Positions 52,933 through 60,860 are shown, counted from the stretch's first letter. The stretch is DNA of 64,000 nt from an uncultured Clostridia bacterium (GCA_947628755.1 CANRBC010000013.1:1-64000), one strand, 5' to 3'. The notes: generated by a model not told the origin, from the sequence alone. A program made the numbers and translations.

Positions 52933-53058
52933 ATAGGCTTGTGGGGTATTGAATCTGTTTTGATAACTCACCTCTCCGTCAGTAGAGGTATAGATGCCAT
53001 AGAACATTGGATATATGATGTTGAACCATATAAATACTATGGCACTATTAAGGGGTGA
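52933..53058 (+). pseudogene. Reading-frame tail A (5'-truncated, about 40 codons)
   Basis: A start-less open frame that ends 6 bp before the next gene. The tail contains SRGIDAIEHWIYDVEPYKYYG and looks protein-like, with no ATG/RBS start of its own. It may be the C-terminus of a lost protein, possibly a polymorphic toxin. Identification is not possible from sequence alone. Confidence 0.4.
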
Positions 53059-53064
53059 TATTTT

Positions 53065-53379
53065 TTGACAAAAGTTTTTAATTTTATAGCAAAGGTTATT
53101 AATACTATAATAAAAGTTTTTAATATTCTATCATTATTCTTTAGTATTATATTGTTTTTTATAGGATTGTTAATACAACTTGGAAATAAATTCTTGCTTT
53201 TTTGGCCCGTACCGCCTGAATATTACATTGAGTTTTATTTTCTTCCGGTAATATTTATTATTATAATTTTAACAGTTTTACTCATTTTCAAAAAAATAAA
53301 ACCAGATAGCTATGTTATACAAATTATATATTACATATTATCATTAATATTTTTTTTCAATATAGTAAGTTCAGTATAG
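53065..53379 (+). CDS. Small membrane protein of unknown function, immunity-like
   Basis: A 104-residue protein with three hydrophobic segments (about 12-43, 58-75, 84-102) and little else. Apparent TTG start, with AAGGGGTGAT just upstream overlapping the end of reading-frame tail A, as in translationally coupled toxin/immunity pairs. Strongly AT-rich codon use, unlike the housekeeping genes on both sides. No family recognised. Confidence 0.6.
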   Translation: MTKVFNFIAKVINTIIKVFNILSLFFSIILFFIGLLIQLGNKFLLFWPVPPEYYIEFYFLPVIFIIIILTVLLIFKKIKPDSYVIQIIYYILSLIFFFNIVSSV

Positions 53380-53382
53380 TAA

Positions 53383-53490
53383 GATGGATATAAATTTCAA
53401 TGGCTAGGATATGTTAATAATTCATATAAAGAACAAATTTATACTTTTCATGATGTTTTTATCCGTTATTATTGCTATTTATTATAGATG
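53383..53490 (+). pseudogene. Reading-frame tail B and truncated duplicate of the gene start at 55573
   Basis: After the stop of the previous gene the frame reads DGYKFQWLGYVNNSYKEQ... to 53487 without a start. Bases from about 53427 to 53480 also match the first ~60 bases of the gene at 55573 (AAGAACAAATTTATACTTTT and TCCGTTATTATTGCTATTTA are shared). So a duplicated gene start was fused here and then broken; its ATG is changed to ATA. Confidence 0.5.
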
Positions 53491-53510
53491 ATATAAAGGA
53501 GCATTGCCCT

Positions 53511-54002
53511 ATGACTAAATTTGCCAAAATATTCATAATTATATTAATCATAGCTTTAATAATTACAAAACTTATTTTTAGTATTAATAAAATTGACATA
53601 TTAATGAACGAAAATCAAGTATCATCAGAAAACATGGAGGTTTATACAGATTGTAATGTAATAAAAAAGAACTTTCCTCAAATTGAAGGCATTGAAGAAT
53701 GCTACTGGCGCATTCTCAATAAAGGAAATATAAGAATTCCGGGTCCCAGCATTCAATATTTGAGAGCATTTATTTATATTGCTGAGGAAAATGCAGAAAA
53801 AATAAATAATTCATATTCCTTTGATTATAGCAAAAAATATGATGATTTCGATAAGGAATTATTGCCGGAAAATAAAAGCAAAGAATTAAATTTATACTTT
53901 AGTGAAGATTTATCAAAATATATTTTAGGAACTTCGTGGATGGGAAATGTGTATTTTGATTACGAGAATAAAGTTATATATTTAACAGCCAATAATTTTT
54001 AA
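53511..54002 (+). CDS. Membrane-anchored protein of unknown function, immunity-like
   Basis: A 163-residue protein beginning MTKFAKIF; AAAGGAG lies 9 nt before this ATG, so it is preferred over an upstream in-frame codon. One N-terminal transmembrane segment (about 5-25) is followed by a 135-residue domain, probably outside the membrane (PGPSIQYLRAFIYIAEENAEKI). No known motif. It shares the AT-rich composition and single-anchor layout of its island neighbours. Confidence 0.65.
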   Translation: MTKFAKIFIIILIIALIITKLIFSINKIDILMNENQVSSENMEVYTDCNVIKKNFPQIEGIEECYWRILNKGNIRIPGPSIQYLRAFIYIAEENAEKINNSYSFDYSKKYDDFDKELLPENKSKELNLYFSEDLSKYILGTSWMGNVYFDYENKVIYLTANNF

Positions 54003-54105
54003 TACAAATCCAAATGAAAACGGATACAACGACATGATAAAAAGGCAGACCGCAGCAGAGCATATAGTCAGAGCGGGAATAAATTTAGCAAAATGGGGGC
54101 GGTAA
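54001..54105 (+). pseudogene. Reading-frame tail C
   Basis: An open frame without a start that ends two bases before the next ATG; it includes ENGYNDMIKRQTAAEHIV and RAGINLAKWGR. Its last codons contain the ribosome binding site of the downstream gene. Composition is less AT-rich than its neighbours, suggesting a different origin. Likely the remaining C-terminus of a lost upstream gene. Confidence 0.45.
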
Positions 54106-54107
54106 GT

Positions 54108-55082
54108 ATGAAAACAAAAATTATTTTTATATGCGCCGCTGCTATTTTACTGACGATTTTTCTATATATTTATGTTCCGTTTGTGAATGTTGATGATAAG
54201 GCGGAGGGAAATACAATATCAAATATCAATAATGACGGATTGGTCTGCAAAGATGGTGAAAATATATATTATTCCAATTTTGGTTATGACTGGTCATTGC
54301 ATCAATATAACATGACAGAGCAAAAGGACGAGAAATTGTTGTCAGACTATCGCGGCATTTCGGATATTAATGCGATAGGTGACTGGATATATTACATACC
54401 CGGCAACCCGGGACCAATATGCAGGATTAATAAATTTAATCACAAAAAACAAACCCTGACATTAAAAAAATATTATAATTTATATATTTCAGGTAAATAT
54501 ATATATGCCCTTGAATCCATAGCAAATAAGCCGCAAAAATTATATAGAATGAACTTAAAGGGTAAATTCAGAAAAATAATTGCCACAGATATAAGCGCGT
54601 ATTTTTGTGTATACAACGATTTAATATATTTCTCAAAGGCAGATGATAATTTTTCGTTATATTCTTGTGATTTGAATGGAAAAAATTTAAAAAAGATTGT
54701 TGACAAGCCGGCATTTTGTGTAGGCATTGTCAATGACAGTTTGTATTATATTGATGATTTGAATAAAACCCTATTTAAAAATAATCTTATGGGAACATCG
54801 GAAAAAATATTGTATATAGGAAATATTCAGGAAATCAATATATTTAAAAATATTTTCTTTAAGAGCAGGGGAACAATAGTTTCCATGAGCCTAGAGGGAA
54901 ATATTTTAAATGAAGTAGAGACGGGTTCTGTTGCTCAAATAAATGTAATTGATGATATACTCATATATCACAGACCTGTTCAGGAAAATAACAAGCATCC
55001 CGAGGGAGCATATTTTTTAGATATAAAAAAAGGGAAAGAGGAGAAATTTTCTCCCGAAACAATTAATGCTTTTGGCAATTAA
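54108..55082 (+). CDS. Membrane-anchored beta-propeller-like protein (DUF5050 type)
   Basis: A 324-residue protein from the ATG at 54108 (GGGGGCGG upstream). One N-terminal transmembrane segment (about 5-24) is followed by repeated blades of about 40-45 residues with the pattern DGENIYYSNFG, GDWIYYIPG, SGKYIYALES, YNDLIYFSKADD and NDSLYYIDD, typical of DUF5050/six-bladed propeller proteins. It should bind something outside the membrane. Its position after a reading-frame tail suggests an immunity or surface role, but there is no direct evidence. Confidence 0.7.
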   Translation: MKTKIIFICAAAILLTIFLYIYVPFVNVDDKAEGNTISNINNDGLVCKDGENIYYSNFGYDWSLHQYNMTEQKDEKLLSDYRGISDINAIGDWIYYIPGNPGPICRINKFNHKKQTLTLKKYYNLYISGKYIYALESIANKPQKLYRMNLKGKFRKIIATDISAYFCVYNDLIYFSKADDNFSLYSCDLNGKNLKKIVDKPAFCVGIVNDSLYYIDDLNKTLFKNNLMGTSEKILYIGNIQEINIFKNIFFKSRGTIVSMSLEGNILNEVETGSVAQINVIDDILIYHRPVQENNKHPEGAYFLDIKKGKEEKFSPETINAFGN

Positions 55083-55229
55083 AATGTATCTTAATCTATG
55101 CAAAAATTTTTTGTTTTATTAATGAGGGCAGTCTTAATGGCTGTCCTTTTCGTCTGTAAGCTTACAAAAATTGTAGACCTGTGTAAACAGCTATGCTATA
55201 ATGAAATTAAAGTTAAAATAAAAAGAATA

Positions 55230-55524
55230 ATGTTTTATGCTGTGAATATGCGCAGACGTTTGATGTAAATAAAGCAGATAACTGTACCTACACTATTGTA
55301 GATGAAAGTCTTAATGGCTATCGTCGTTTCAAATATCATTCTGAAGAGGATTACAATGAATATATCAGTATAATATCCAGGTACGTAAAGCGTTCTGTAT
55401 TAAAGACATTTACTACAATATTGGAGAGCGTAATTATCTTGGTGAAAAAATAACAAGGAATTATAAAAAATACTGGAAAAAATGCATGGGTATAGAAGAT
55501 TTTAGAGCGAAGTATTTTAAGTAA
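55230..55524 (+). pseudogene. Frameshifted gene remnant (tail D)
   Basis: Protein-like sequence reads in one frame from about 55240 (EYAQTFDVNKADNCTYTIV, ... HSEEDYNEYISIISRY) to about 55385 and continues in another frame (KAFCIKDIYYNIGERN ... KKCMGIEDFRAKYFK) to the stop at 55522-55524. One indel near 55385 would join them. An ATG at 55230 would need a second shift near 55250. TGC-TATAAT (55192-55200) upstream looks like an extended -10. Together with the 55566-55572 region this explains most of the 490-bp gap 55083-55572; the rest holds a short GGCAGTCTTAATGGCTGTCC-type hairpin (about 55128-55147). Confidence 0.6.
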
Positions 55525-55572
55525 AGAAATTAGTTTCAAAGAATATATTAACAAGAAAAGAGGCGGTGAATT

Positions 55573-56015
55573 ATGAAAAAGAACAAATTTATACTTTTAC
55601 TAGTGTTTTTTCCGTTATTATTGCTATTTATTTTATATATGCTTATTTTTACAGAATTAATTATATAAATAATAATTTTGACCCTGCTCCAAGTAATTAT
55701 TATGAAACTTTAGTATATCCTGATGCAAAAGAAATAATATATGACGAAAACTATGCAGTTAATATATCCATTAAAATATATGAACAACTATATAATAAAA
55801 CATTTTCTAAAGATGATCTTGATGTAAGCGATGAAAGCTTTTTTGGGTTTGATATACCTTGTTGGAGGGTTTGTCTGAATGTAAGCGCTCTAGTCGAACT
55901 CAACAAATTTAAAGACGTATCTTCTACATTTGATGCTCCTACCGGATTATTAATATATAAAAAAACAGGTGCAGTAATGGTGAATAATGGTGAATTTGAA
56001 ATTGAAGGAGTTTAA
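55573..56015 (+). pseudogene. Frameshifted membrane-anchored protein, paralog of the next gene
   Basis: The RBS (AGAGGCGGTGA) and ATG at 55573 start a typical membrane anchor, MKKNKFILLLVFFPLLLLF, which would stop near 55670. The body, in the neighbouring frame, carries KEIIYDENYAVNISIKIYEQLY and PCWRVCLNV to 56015 and is clearly homologous to the next protein. Comparison with the duplicate at 53427-53490 places a one-base loss at the T run 55606-55611. Restored length would be about 147 residues. The open frame from GTG 55566 (149 codons) has an unlikely start. Decay, phase variation or a sequencing error are all possible. Confidence 0.6.
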
Positions 56016-56016
56016 A

Positions 56017-56412
56017 ATGAAAAAGATGTTTTTAATTATGGCAGCCATTGTTTTAACTGAAATTGTTGTTTTAAGTGCTTATAAAGAAACTATTTTTAAC
56101 TACATCAAAGCAGATTATGATTCATGTGAAGAATTATTGATGAAACCCACAATATCTTTTTATTATTTTCCTGCTGATGAAAAAGAAATAAAATATGACG
56201 AGGATTATGCTTTAAATGCAGCTATTATAATATACAAACAATTATATGGTGTGGAATATAATAAAGATGATTTTATTGTAGAAAACATAAAGTGGGTCAA
56301 GCCTTCTTGGAATGTATACTTAAAAAGCCCAACAAAGCAAAATATTAAAGAACACAGGGGAATTATTATTGATAAGGGCGATGGCGGTGTTTTAGTGAAT
56401 TTTGGTGAATAA
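56017..56412 (+). CDS. Small membrane-anchored protein, paralog of the preceding frameshifted gene
   Basis: A 131-residue protein with an N-terminal transmembrane segment or uncleaved signal (about 3-24) and a small domain with KEIKYDEDYALNAAIIIYKQLYG, KDDF and PSWNVYLKS, sharing this pattern with the gene before it. GAAGGAG precedes the ATG, one base after the neighbour's stop. The second half resembles small NTF2- or cystatin-like immunity proteins only in size and layout. Function unknown. Confidence 0.65.
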   Translation: MKKMFLIMAAIVLTEIVVLSAYKETIFNYIKADYDSCEELLMKPTISFYYFPADEKEIKYDEDYALNAAIIIYKQLYGVEYNKDDFIVENIKWVKPSWNVYLKSPTKQNIKEHRGIIIDKGDGGVLVNFGE

Positions 56413-56482
56413 TTACATTTCCTTTGTAATGCGTAATAAACTGAATATGAAGCTTATTATAAAATAGCATAGATTATGCTCA

Positions 56483-56505
56483 GCGTGTCGATTTTATCGA
56501 CGCGC
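56483..56505. repeat. GCGTGTCGAT hairpin, second copy
   Basis: GCGTGTCGAT-TTT-ATCGACGCGC differs by one base from the hairpin at 5313-5335. It stands at the right edge of the AT-rich island, next to the mazF terminator. Confidence 0.7.
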
Positions 56506-56510
56506 AAAAC

Positions 56511-56536
56511 ACCCCCGACCTAATAAAGTCGGGGGT
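56511..56536 (-). terminator. Terminator of mazF
   Basis: ACCCCCGAC (56511-56519) / GTCGGGGGT (56528-56536), loop CTAATAAA. On the minus strand it is followed by GTTTTG. Confidence 0.8.
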
Positions 56537-56563
56537 ATTAATTTCGTAAGGGACTTTTATGTA

Positions 56564-56905
56564 TTAAAGAGCCAAGCTGATAGATAGTCCTTTATTCACT
56601 CTCTGCATCATTTCAAAGTCCAGATGACCGATTTTCTCCCTTAGTCGTCTTTTGTCAATAGTGCGCACCTGCTCCAGCAGTATAACGGAATCCTTTGCAA
56701 GGGAATACATACCGCTGTTTATTTCTATATGAGTAGGCAATTTTGCCTTGTTTATCTGAGAGGTGATTGCGGCGCATATCACCGTGGGAGAATATCTGTT
56801 GCCCACATCGTTTTGTATAATGAGGACAGGTCGTATTCCACCCTGCTCAGAGCCTATCACAGGACTAAGGTCAGCGTAATATATATCTCCTCTCCTGACG
56901 ATCAT
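56564..56905 (-). CDS. mazF: MazF/PemK-family mRNA interferase (EndoA-like)
   Basis: A 113-residue toxin that cleaves mRNA at short motifs (UACAU for B. subtilis EndoA). The N-terminal [21 protein letters not shown], Arg25 ([12 protein letters not shown]) and Thr48 (ICAAITSQ), the active-site pair of the family, are present, so it looks intact. In B. subtilis the order is ydcC-alr-ndoAI(antitoxin)-ndoA. Here the 61-bp gap after alr holds no antitoxin gene. An 8-bp inverted repeat surrounds the ribosome binding site region. Confidence 0.93.
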   Translation of the reverse strand: MIVRRGDIYYADLSPVIGSEQGGIRPVLIIQNDVGNRYSPTVICAAITSQINKAKLPTHIEINSGMYSLAKDSVILLEQVRTIDKRRLREKIGHLDFEMMQRVNKGLSISLAL

Positions 56906-56907
56906 AC

Positions 56908-56945
56908 TATCACATCCTAAAAAATTTTCCTTTTCTTATGTGATA
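56908..56945 (-). promoter_or_regulatory. Inverted repeat covering the mazF translation start region
   Basis: TATCACAT (56908-56915) and ATGTGATA (56938-56945). In the mRNA the second arm lies between the AGG of the ribosome binding site and the ATG, so pairing would hide the start. It could alternatively be a protein operator. Confidence 0.45.
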
Positions 56946-56966
56946 TTATGGTCATAAATTACAATT

Positions 56967-58124
56967 TTATACCGTCTTTTTGGTATTTATTATTTCACCG
57001 TTTCTTATAAAGACACGGGGTACTCTTTTTCCTACGTTGCAGACTATTTCATAATTGATAGTGCCCTGTATTTCGGCAAGCTCCTCGGCGGAAACGCAAA
57101 GCTCTCCCTCTTTTCCCATAATAGTTACGCTGTCGCCTATTTTGACATTGTCTATATGGGTAACGTCAAGCATAAGCTGGTCCATACATACGTTTCCTAT
57201 AACGGGAGCGTACTGCCCGCCAACTATTACTCTCGCCTTGTTTGAGCATTTGCGGGAATAGCCGTCGGCATAGCCTACGGGTACTGTTGCGACCTTTGTT
57301 TTCTTGTCTGTAAAATATGTCCTGCCATAGCCTATGCTTGTGTTTGCCTCTACTTCCTTTACATAGCTTATTTGGGATTTCAGCTTCATGGCAGGCTTAA
57401 GCTCAAGCTCTGTGGATACCTGACTGCTGGGATACATACCGTATACTATTATGCCGGCTCTTGTCATATCCAGCTGAAGCTCCGGCATATCCAGTATGGC
57501 GGCGGAGTTTGCGCAATGGCGTATAAGTCCTTTATGCCCTCTCTTTTCAAGGGAGTCCGTCATAAATCTGAATTTTTTGTACTGCTCAAGGGTAAAGTCC
57601 TTGTTGCTTTCGTCGGCAGAGGCAAAGTGTGTGAAAATACCCGTTACCTCTATATTGGGCATATTGAAAATACTGTCTATTTCGTCAAGGCTTTTCTCAC
57701 AGGGGGAAAAGCCTATGCGTCCCATACCTGTATCTATTTTAATATGAACAATGGCTTTTTTGCCAAGGCGTACTGCGGCGTCGGATATTGCCCTTGCCGT
57801 ATCGCAGCAGAAAACCGTTTGGGTAAGACGGTTGCTTATGACGGTCTCAAGCTGAGTTTCCACAGTATTTCCCAGTATTATTATTGGCACCTGTATGCTG
57901 CTCTGTCTTAGCTCCACGCCCTCGTCGCAGGTGGCGACTGCCAGACAGTCTGCGCCGTTGTAAAGACATACCTTGCTTGCCTCTACTGCTCCGTGACCGT
58001 AAGCGTCTGCCTTTACTACTGCCATAAGGCGAGTTTCTTTTTTCAGTCTGCTTTTTATCTGTCTTATATTAAAGCCAATAGCGTCTAAGTCTATTTCGGC
58101 AACTACTCTGTGGTATGCCTGCAT
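56967..58124 (-). CDS. alr: Alanine racemase
   Basis: A 385-residue PLP enzyme that makes D-alanine for peptidoglycan. PLP Lys38 is in VVKADAYGHG; the second catalytic Tyr is in the C-terminal domain near NTSIGYGRTYF, and VPVGYADGYSR and GNVCMDQLMLDVT are conserved. The ATG at 58124 has GGGAGAG upstream; an ATG five codons earlier (58139) abuts the preceding stop and lacks a site. Follows the YdcC-like lipoprotein gene as in Bacillus. Confidence 0.95.
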   Translation of the reverse strand: MQAYHRVVAEIDLDAIGFNIRQIKSRLKKETRLMAVVKADAYGHGAVEASKVCLYNGADCLAVATCDEGVELRQSSIQVPIIILGNTVETQLETVISNRLTQTVFCCDTARAISDAAVRLGKKAIVHIKIDTGMGRIGFSPCEKSLDEIDSIFNMPNIEVTGIFTHFASADESNKDFTLEQYKKFRFMTDSLEKRGHKGLIRHCANSAAILDMPELQLDMTRAGIIVYGMYPSSQVSTELELKPAMKLKSQISYVKEVEANTSIGYGRTYFTDKKTKVATVPVGYADGYSRKCSNKARVIVGGQYAPVIGNVCMDQLMLDVTHIDNVKIGDSVTIMGKEGELCVSAEELAEIQGTINYEIVCNVGKRVPRVFIRNGEIINTKKTV

Positions 58125-58139
58125 ATTTTTCTCTCCCAT

Positions 58140-58751
58140 CTACTGTTTAAGTGTAAATGTATTGTCATCTATTGAATAATTATACTCGAAATTTGTAAAT
58201 TCTGCAACTATTCTTTCCTTATTTTCACTGTCGTATATCACCAGCTTTACAGGGTCTTGTGTTTTGTTGTCTACCCACAGCTTTTCTGTGGACATAAAGG
58301 CGTTGTCTCCGGGTATGCGGGCTTCAAGCACAGTACACAGGCTCTCGTCAAGACTGGCGACGCCAAGGCTTACATCGCTGCTTTTTACATAGTTTTCCAG
58401 AAAGCTGAAAAGTATTATCTCACGTCTGGATGCCTTGTCGGGAGGGTTTACGGATATTTTGTTGTTCTCCAGCTGGGGATTATACTGCCATACCATTTTG
58501 CCGTCGTACATTACGATATTGCCCTTGTAATCCTCCGGCTGAGAGGTCTCTATTCTGTATCTGCCGTCCTTGGCGGCTGTCTGCACGGCAGAATAAACGG
58601 TTTCGCCCTTGTCGGATATGTAAGTCAGCCTTGCGTCTGTTTTGTAGCTTTCCATTGAGGTCAGCTTTTCCTGTATGGTGGGATAGGCGGTTTTCCCTTG
58701 GGAACAGCTACACAGCAGCATTGTCATAAGCAGTATTATAATCTTTTTCAT
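58140..58751 (-). CDS. YdcC-like (LolA-fold) lipoprotein
   Basis: A 203-residue lipoprotein: signal peptide with cysteines at 14 and 16 (LLCSCSQ; Cys16 the likely lipidated residue) followed by a LolA/LolB-like beta-rich domain (about 25-203; YKGNIVMYDGKMVWQYNPQ and KLWVDNKTQDPVKLVIYDSE). In B. subtilis YdcC, encoded just before alr, is a sigma-E sporulation lipoprotein of this fold; here the gene also sits immediately before alr. Role inferred from fold and synteny. Confidence 0.8.
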   Translation of the reverse strand: MKKIIILLMTMLLCSCSQGKTAYPTIQEKLTSMESYKTDARLTYISDKGETVYSAVQTAAKDGRYRIETSQPEDYKGNIVMYDGKMVWQYNPQLENNKISVNPPDKASRREIILFSFLENYVKSSDVSLGVASLDESLCTVLEARIPGDNAFMSTEKLWVDNKTQDPVKLVIYDSENKERIVAEFTNFEYNYSIDDNTFTLKQ

Positions 58752-58857
58752 AGCTATACCTCGCTTTGCGTATGGTAAATTATATGCGGCTTATATAAAA
58801 ATCTGTACAAAATCGTATATTTGCAGCCATAAATTCAATTATTGTGCAAATTTTTCC

Positions 58858-58886
58858 TTGACAGAGAGGGCTATATGTAGTAAAAT
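58858..58886 (+). promoter_or_regulatory. Promoter of rplM-rpsI
   Basis: TTGACA (58858-58863), 17-bp spacer, TAAAAT (58881-58886). Confidence 0.85.
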
Positions 58887-58892
58887 AGTGCT

Positions 58893-59050
58893 GTTTGAAT
58901 ATGGATCTGCGGCATTAGCCCCGCTTGCAGATTATATATATACATGGTTTGCCTGCTTTTTCGGACATTTTGGCAGACAGACAAAAGCAGTTGATAGTCA
59001 CAGGCTTTCCACTTGCCTTGTGACAGGTTCATTTTTTCGGAAGGAGATTT
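58893..59050 (+). promoter_or_regulatory. Structured rplM leader, possible L13 autoregulatory RNA
   Basis: About 160 nt between promoter and rplM contain three stems: ATCTGC (58915-58920) / GCAGAT (58927-58932), CTGCTTTT (58953-58960) / AAAAGCAG (58983-58990), and GTCACAGGC (58997-59005) / GCCTTGTGAC (59015-59024, one bulge), followed by AGGTTCATTTTTT. Firmicutes rplM leaders are known to bind L13. The match here is by position and structure only. It fills most of the 303-bp gap 58752-59054. Confidence 0.45.
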
Positions 59051-59054
59051 TCTA

Positions 59055-59492
59055 ATGAGAACAACATTTATAGCTAAAACAGCTGAAATTGAAAGAAAAT
59101 GGTATGTTGTTGATGCGGAAGGTCAGACATTGGGTCGCCTTGCGTCTCAGGTAGCTGCTGTTCTTAAGGGTAAGAACAAGGTTATATACACACCCCATTT
59201 GGATACAGGCGACTATGTAATAGTAGTAAATGCCGACAAGATAAAGGTAACCGGCAAAAAGCTGGACGGTAAGCTTTACAGAAGACATTCAGCTTACACA
59301 GGCGGCTTTAAGGAAACTACTTTAAGAGCTATGATGGACAAAAAGCCTGAAGAGGTCGTAAGGCTTGCTGTCAAGGGTATGCTTCCAAAGAACACTCTTG
59401 GCAAAAATATGTTAAAGAAGTTACACGTTTACGCAGGTCCTGACCATTGTCATCAGGCACAGCAGCCGGAAGTTTTAGAGCTTAAGTATTGA
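59055..59492 (+). CDS. rplM: 50S ribosomal protein L13
   Basis: A 145-residue ribosomal protein beginning [39 protein letters not shown] precedes the [16 protein letters not shown] and [22 protein letters not shown] are conserved. First gene of the rplM-rpsI pair. Confidence 0.98.
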   Translation: MRTTFIAKTAEIERKWYVVDAEGQTLGRLASQVAAVLKGKNKVIYTPHLDTGDYVIVVNADKIKVTGKKLDGKLYRRHSAYTGGFKETTLRAMMDKKPEEVVRLAVKGMLPKNTLGKNMLKKLHVYAGPDHCHQAQQPEVLELKY

Positions 59493-59507
59493 TAAGGAGG
59501 TTACATC

Positions 59508-59900
59508 ATGGCAGAAGCTAGATATTACGGTACAGGCAGAAGAAAAAGCTCTGTTGCCAGAGTTTATCTTGTTCCCGGTACAGGAAAGATTACTATAAAT
59601 AAAAGAGATATAGATGACTTTTTCGGTCTTGAAACATTAAAGCTCATTGTTAGACAGCCACTGGAAACTACCGGCACTACCGCTAAGTTCGACGTTATCG
59701 TTAATGTAAACGGCGGCGGTACCACAGGTCAGGCAGGCGCTATAAGACACGGTATTGCGAGAGCCTTACTGGAGGCAGACGCAGATTTCAGAGCGCCTTT
59801 AAAGAAGGCAGGCTTCCTTACAAGAGACCCAAGAATGAAGGAAAGAAAGAAGTACGGCTTAAAGGCTGCGAGAAGAGCACCTCAGTTCTCAAAGAGATAA
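59508..59900 (+). CDS. rpsI: 30S ribosomal protein S9
   Basis: A 130-residue protein: [29 protein letters not shown] at the start, [19 protein letters not shown] in the middle and the basic C-terminal tail ending FSKR that reaches the decoding centre. 15 bp after rplM. Confidence 0.98.
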   Translation: MAEARYYGTGRRKSSVARVYLVPGTGKITINKRDIDDFFGLETLKLIVRQPLETTGTTAKFDVIVNVNGGGTTGQAGAIRHGIARALLEADADFRAPLKKAGFLTRDPRMKERKKYGLKAARRAPQFSKR

Positions 59901-59932
59901 GCGTTATTGCAAAATATCATATATATACAAGT

Positions 59933-59960
59933 CCCTTGGCTGCTTACAGTCAAGGGTTTT
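59933..59960 (+). terminator. Terminator of rplM-rpsI
   Basis: CCCTTGGCTG (59933-59942) / CAGTCAAGGG (59947-59956), loop CTTA, then TTTT. Confidence 0.85.
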
Positions 59961-60088
59961 GTGTTATAGGGCTAAATACCGAGGCAATAACAGTGTCGGA
60001 CATTATAGCCTTAAGTTTTGATATTTTTTGCAATATATTCCTTTAAATTGGAATACTAAACATAAATACAGTTATGGAGGGTGGTATT

Positions 60089-60829
60089 ATGAAAGGCAGT
60101 ATACATTCAATAGAGACCTTCGGCAGCGTTGACGGACCCGGCATAAGATTTGTTGTATTTACAAAGGGTTGTCCCATGAGATGCAAATATTGTCACAATC
60201 CCGACACATGGTCAATGGATGGCGCTGATGAAATGAGCGTTGAGGAAATACTGGAGCAGTACAACAAGAATAAGGCGTTTTACAGAAACGGCGGTATTAC
60301 CGTAAGCGGCGGAGAACCCCTTATGCAGATAGATTTTGTTACGGAGCTTTTCAAAAGGTGTAAGGAGGAGGGCATACACACCTGCCTTGACACATCGGGA
60401 GTTACTTTTACGCCGGATAATACGGAGAAATTTGACGAGCTTGTGAAGTATACCGACCTTGTAATGCTGGATATAAAGCACATAGACCCTCATGAGCATA
60501 TAGACTTGACCTCCCAAAAGCTCGACAATATTCTGGAGTTTGCAAGGTATCTTGACGACAAGGACGTTCATCTGTGGATAAGGCACGTTGTTGTGCCCGG
60601 CATTACGGATAAGGAGGAATACCTCCACAAGCTGGGGCTTTTCATAGGCTCTCTTGAAAATGTAAAGGCTCTTGACGTGCTGCCATATCATACAATGGGT
60701 GTGAACAAATATAAGGCTCTGGGTATGGAATATCCCCTTGAAGGCGTAGAGCCTATGGACAAGCAAAAGGCGATAGAGTGCAAGAAAATAATACTTCAGG
60801 GCATAAGGGAGTACAGACAGCATAATTGA
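60089..60829 (+). CDS. pflA: Pyruvate formate-lyase activating enzyme
   Basis: A 246-residue radical SAM glycyl-radical activase: Cys28, Cys32 and Cys35 in GCPMRCKYCHNP; GSVDGPGIRFVVF before it, VSGGEPLMQ (SAM-binding GGE) and HLWIRHVVVPGITD after. It abstracts a hydrogen from the glycine of pyruvate formate-lyase using SAM. The ATG at 60089 follows GGAGGGTGG. pflB, usually directly upstream, is absent from the window, so another glycyl-radical enzyme partner cannot be excluded. Confidence 0.9.
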   Translation: MKGSIHSIETFGSVDGPGIRFVVFTKGCPMRCKYCHNPDTWSMDGADEMSVEEILEQYNKNKAFYRNGGITVSGGEPLMQIDFVTELFKRCKEEGIHTCLDTSGVTFTPDNTEKFDELVKYTDLVMLDIKHIDPHEHIDLTSQKLDNILEFARYLDDKDVHLWIRHVVVPGITDKEEYLHKLGLFIGSLENVKALDVLPYHTMGVNKYKALGMEYPLEGVEPMDKQKAIECKKIILQGIREYRQHN

Positions 60830-60831
60830 TA

Positions 60832-60860
60832 TTGAAAAGTGATGAATTATATTGTAAAAT
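60832..60860 (+). promoter_or_regulatory. Promoter of xylA
   Basis: TTGAAA (60832-60837), 17-bp spacer, TAAAAT (60855-60860), starting within three bases of the pflA stop. Confidence 0.65.

Noticed and set aside
52880-56450. Integrated prophage or transposon
   Set aside because: No integrase, transposase, phage structural gene or flanking direct repeat was found; the genes look like accumulated accessory cassettes.
56906-56966. Antitoxin gene between alr and mazF
   Set aside because: The 61-bp gap is too short and contains no coding frame with a start and ribosome binding site.
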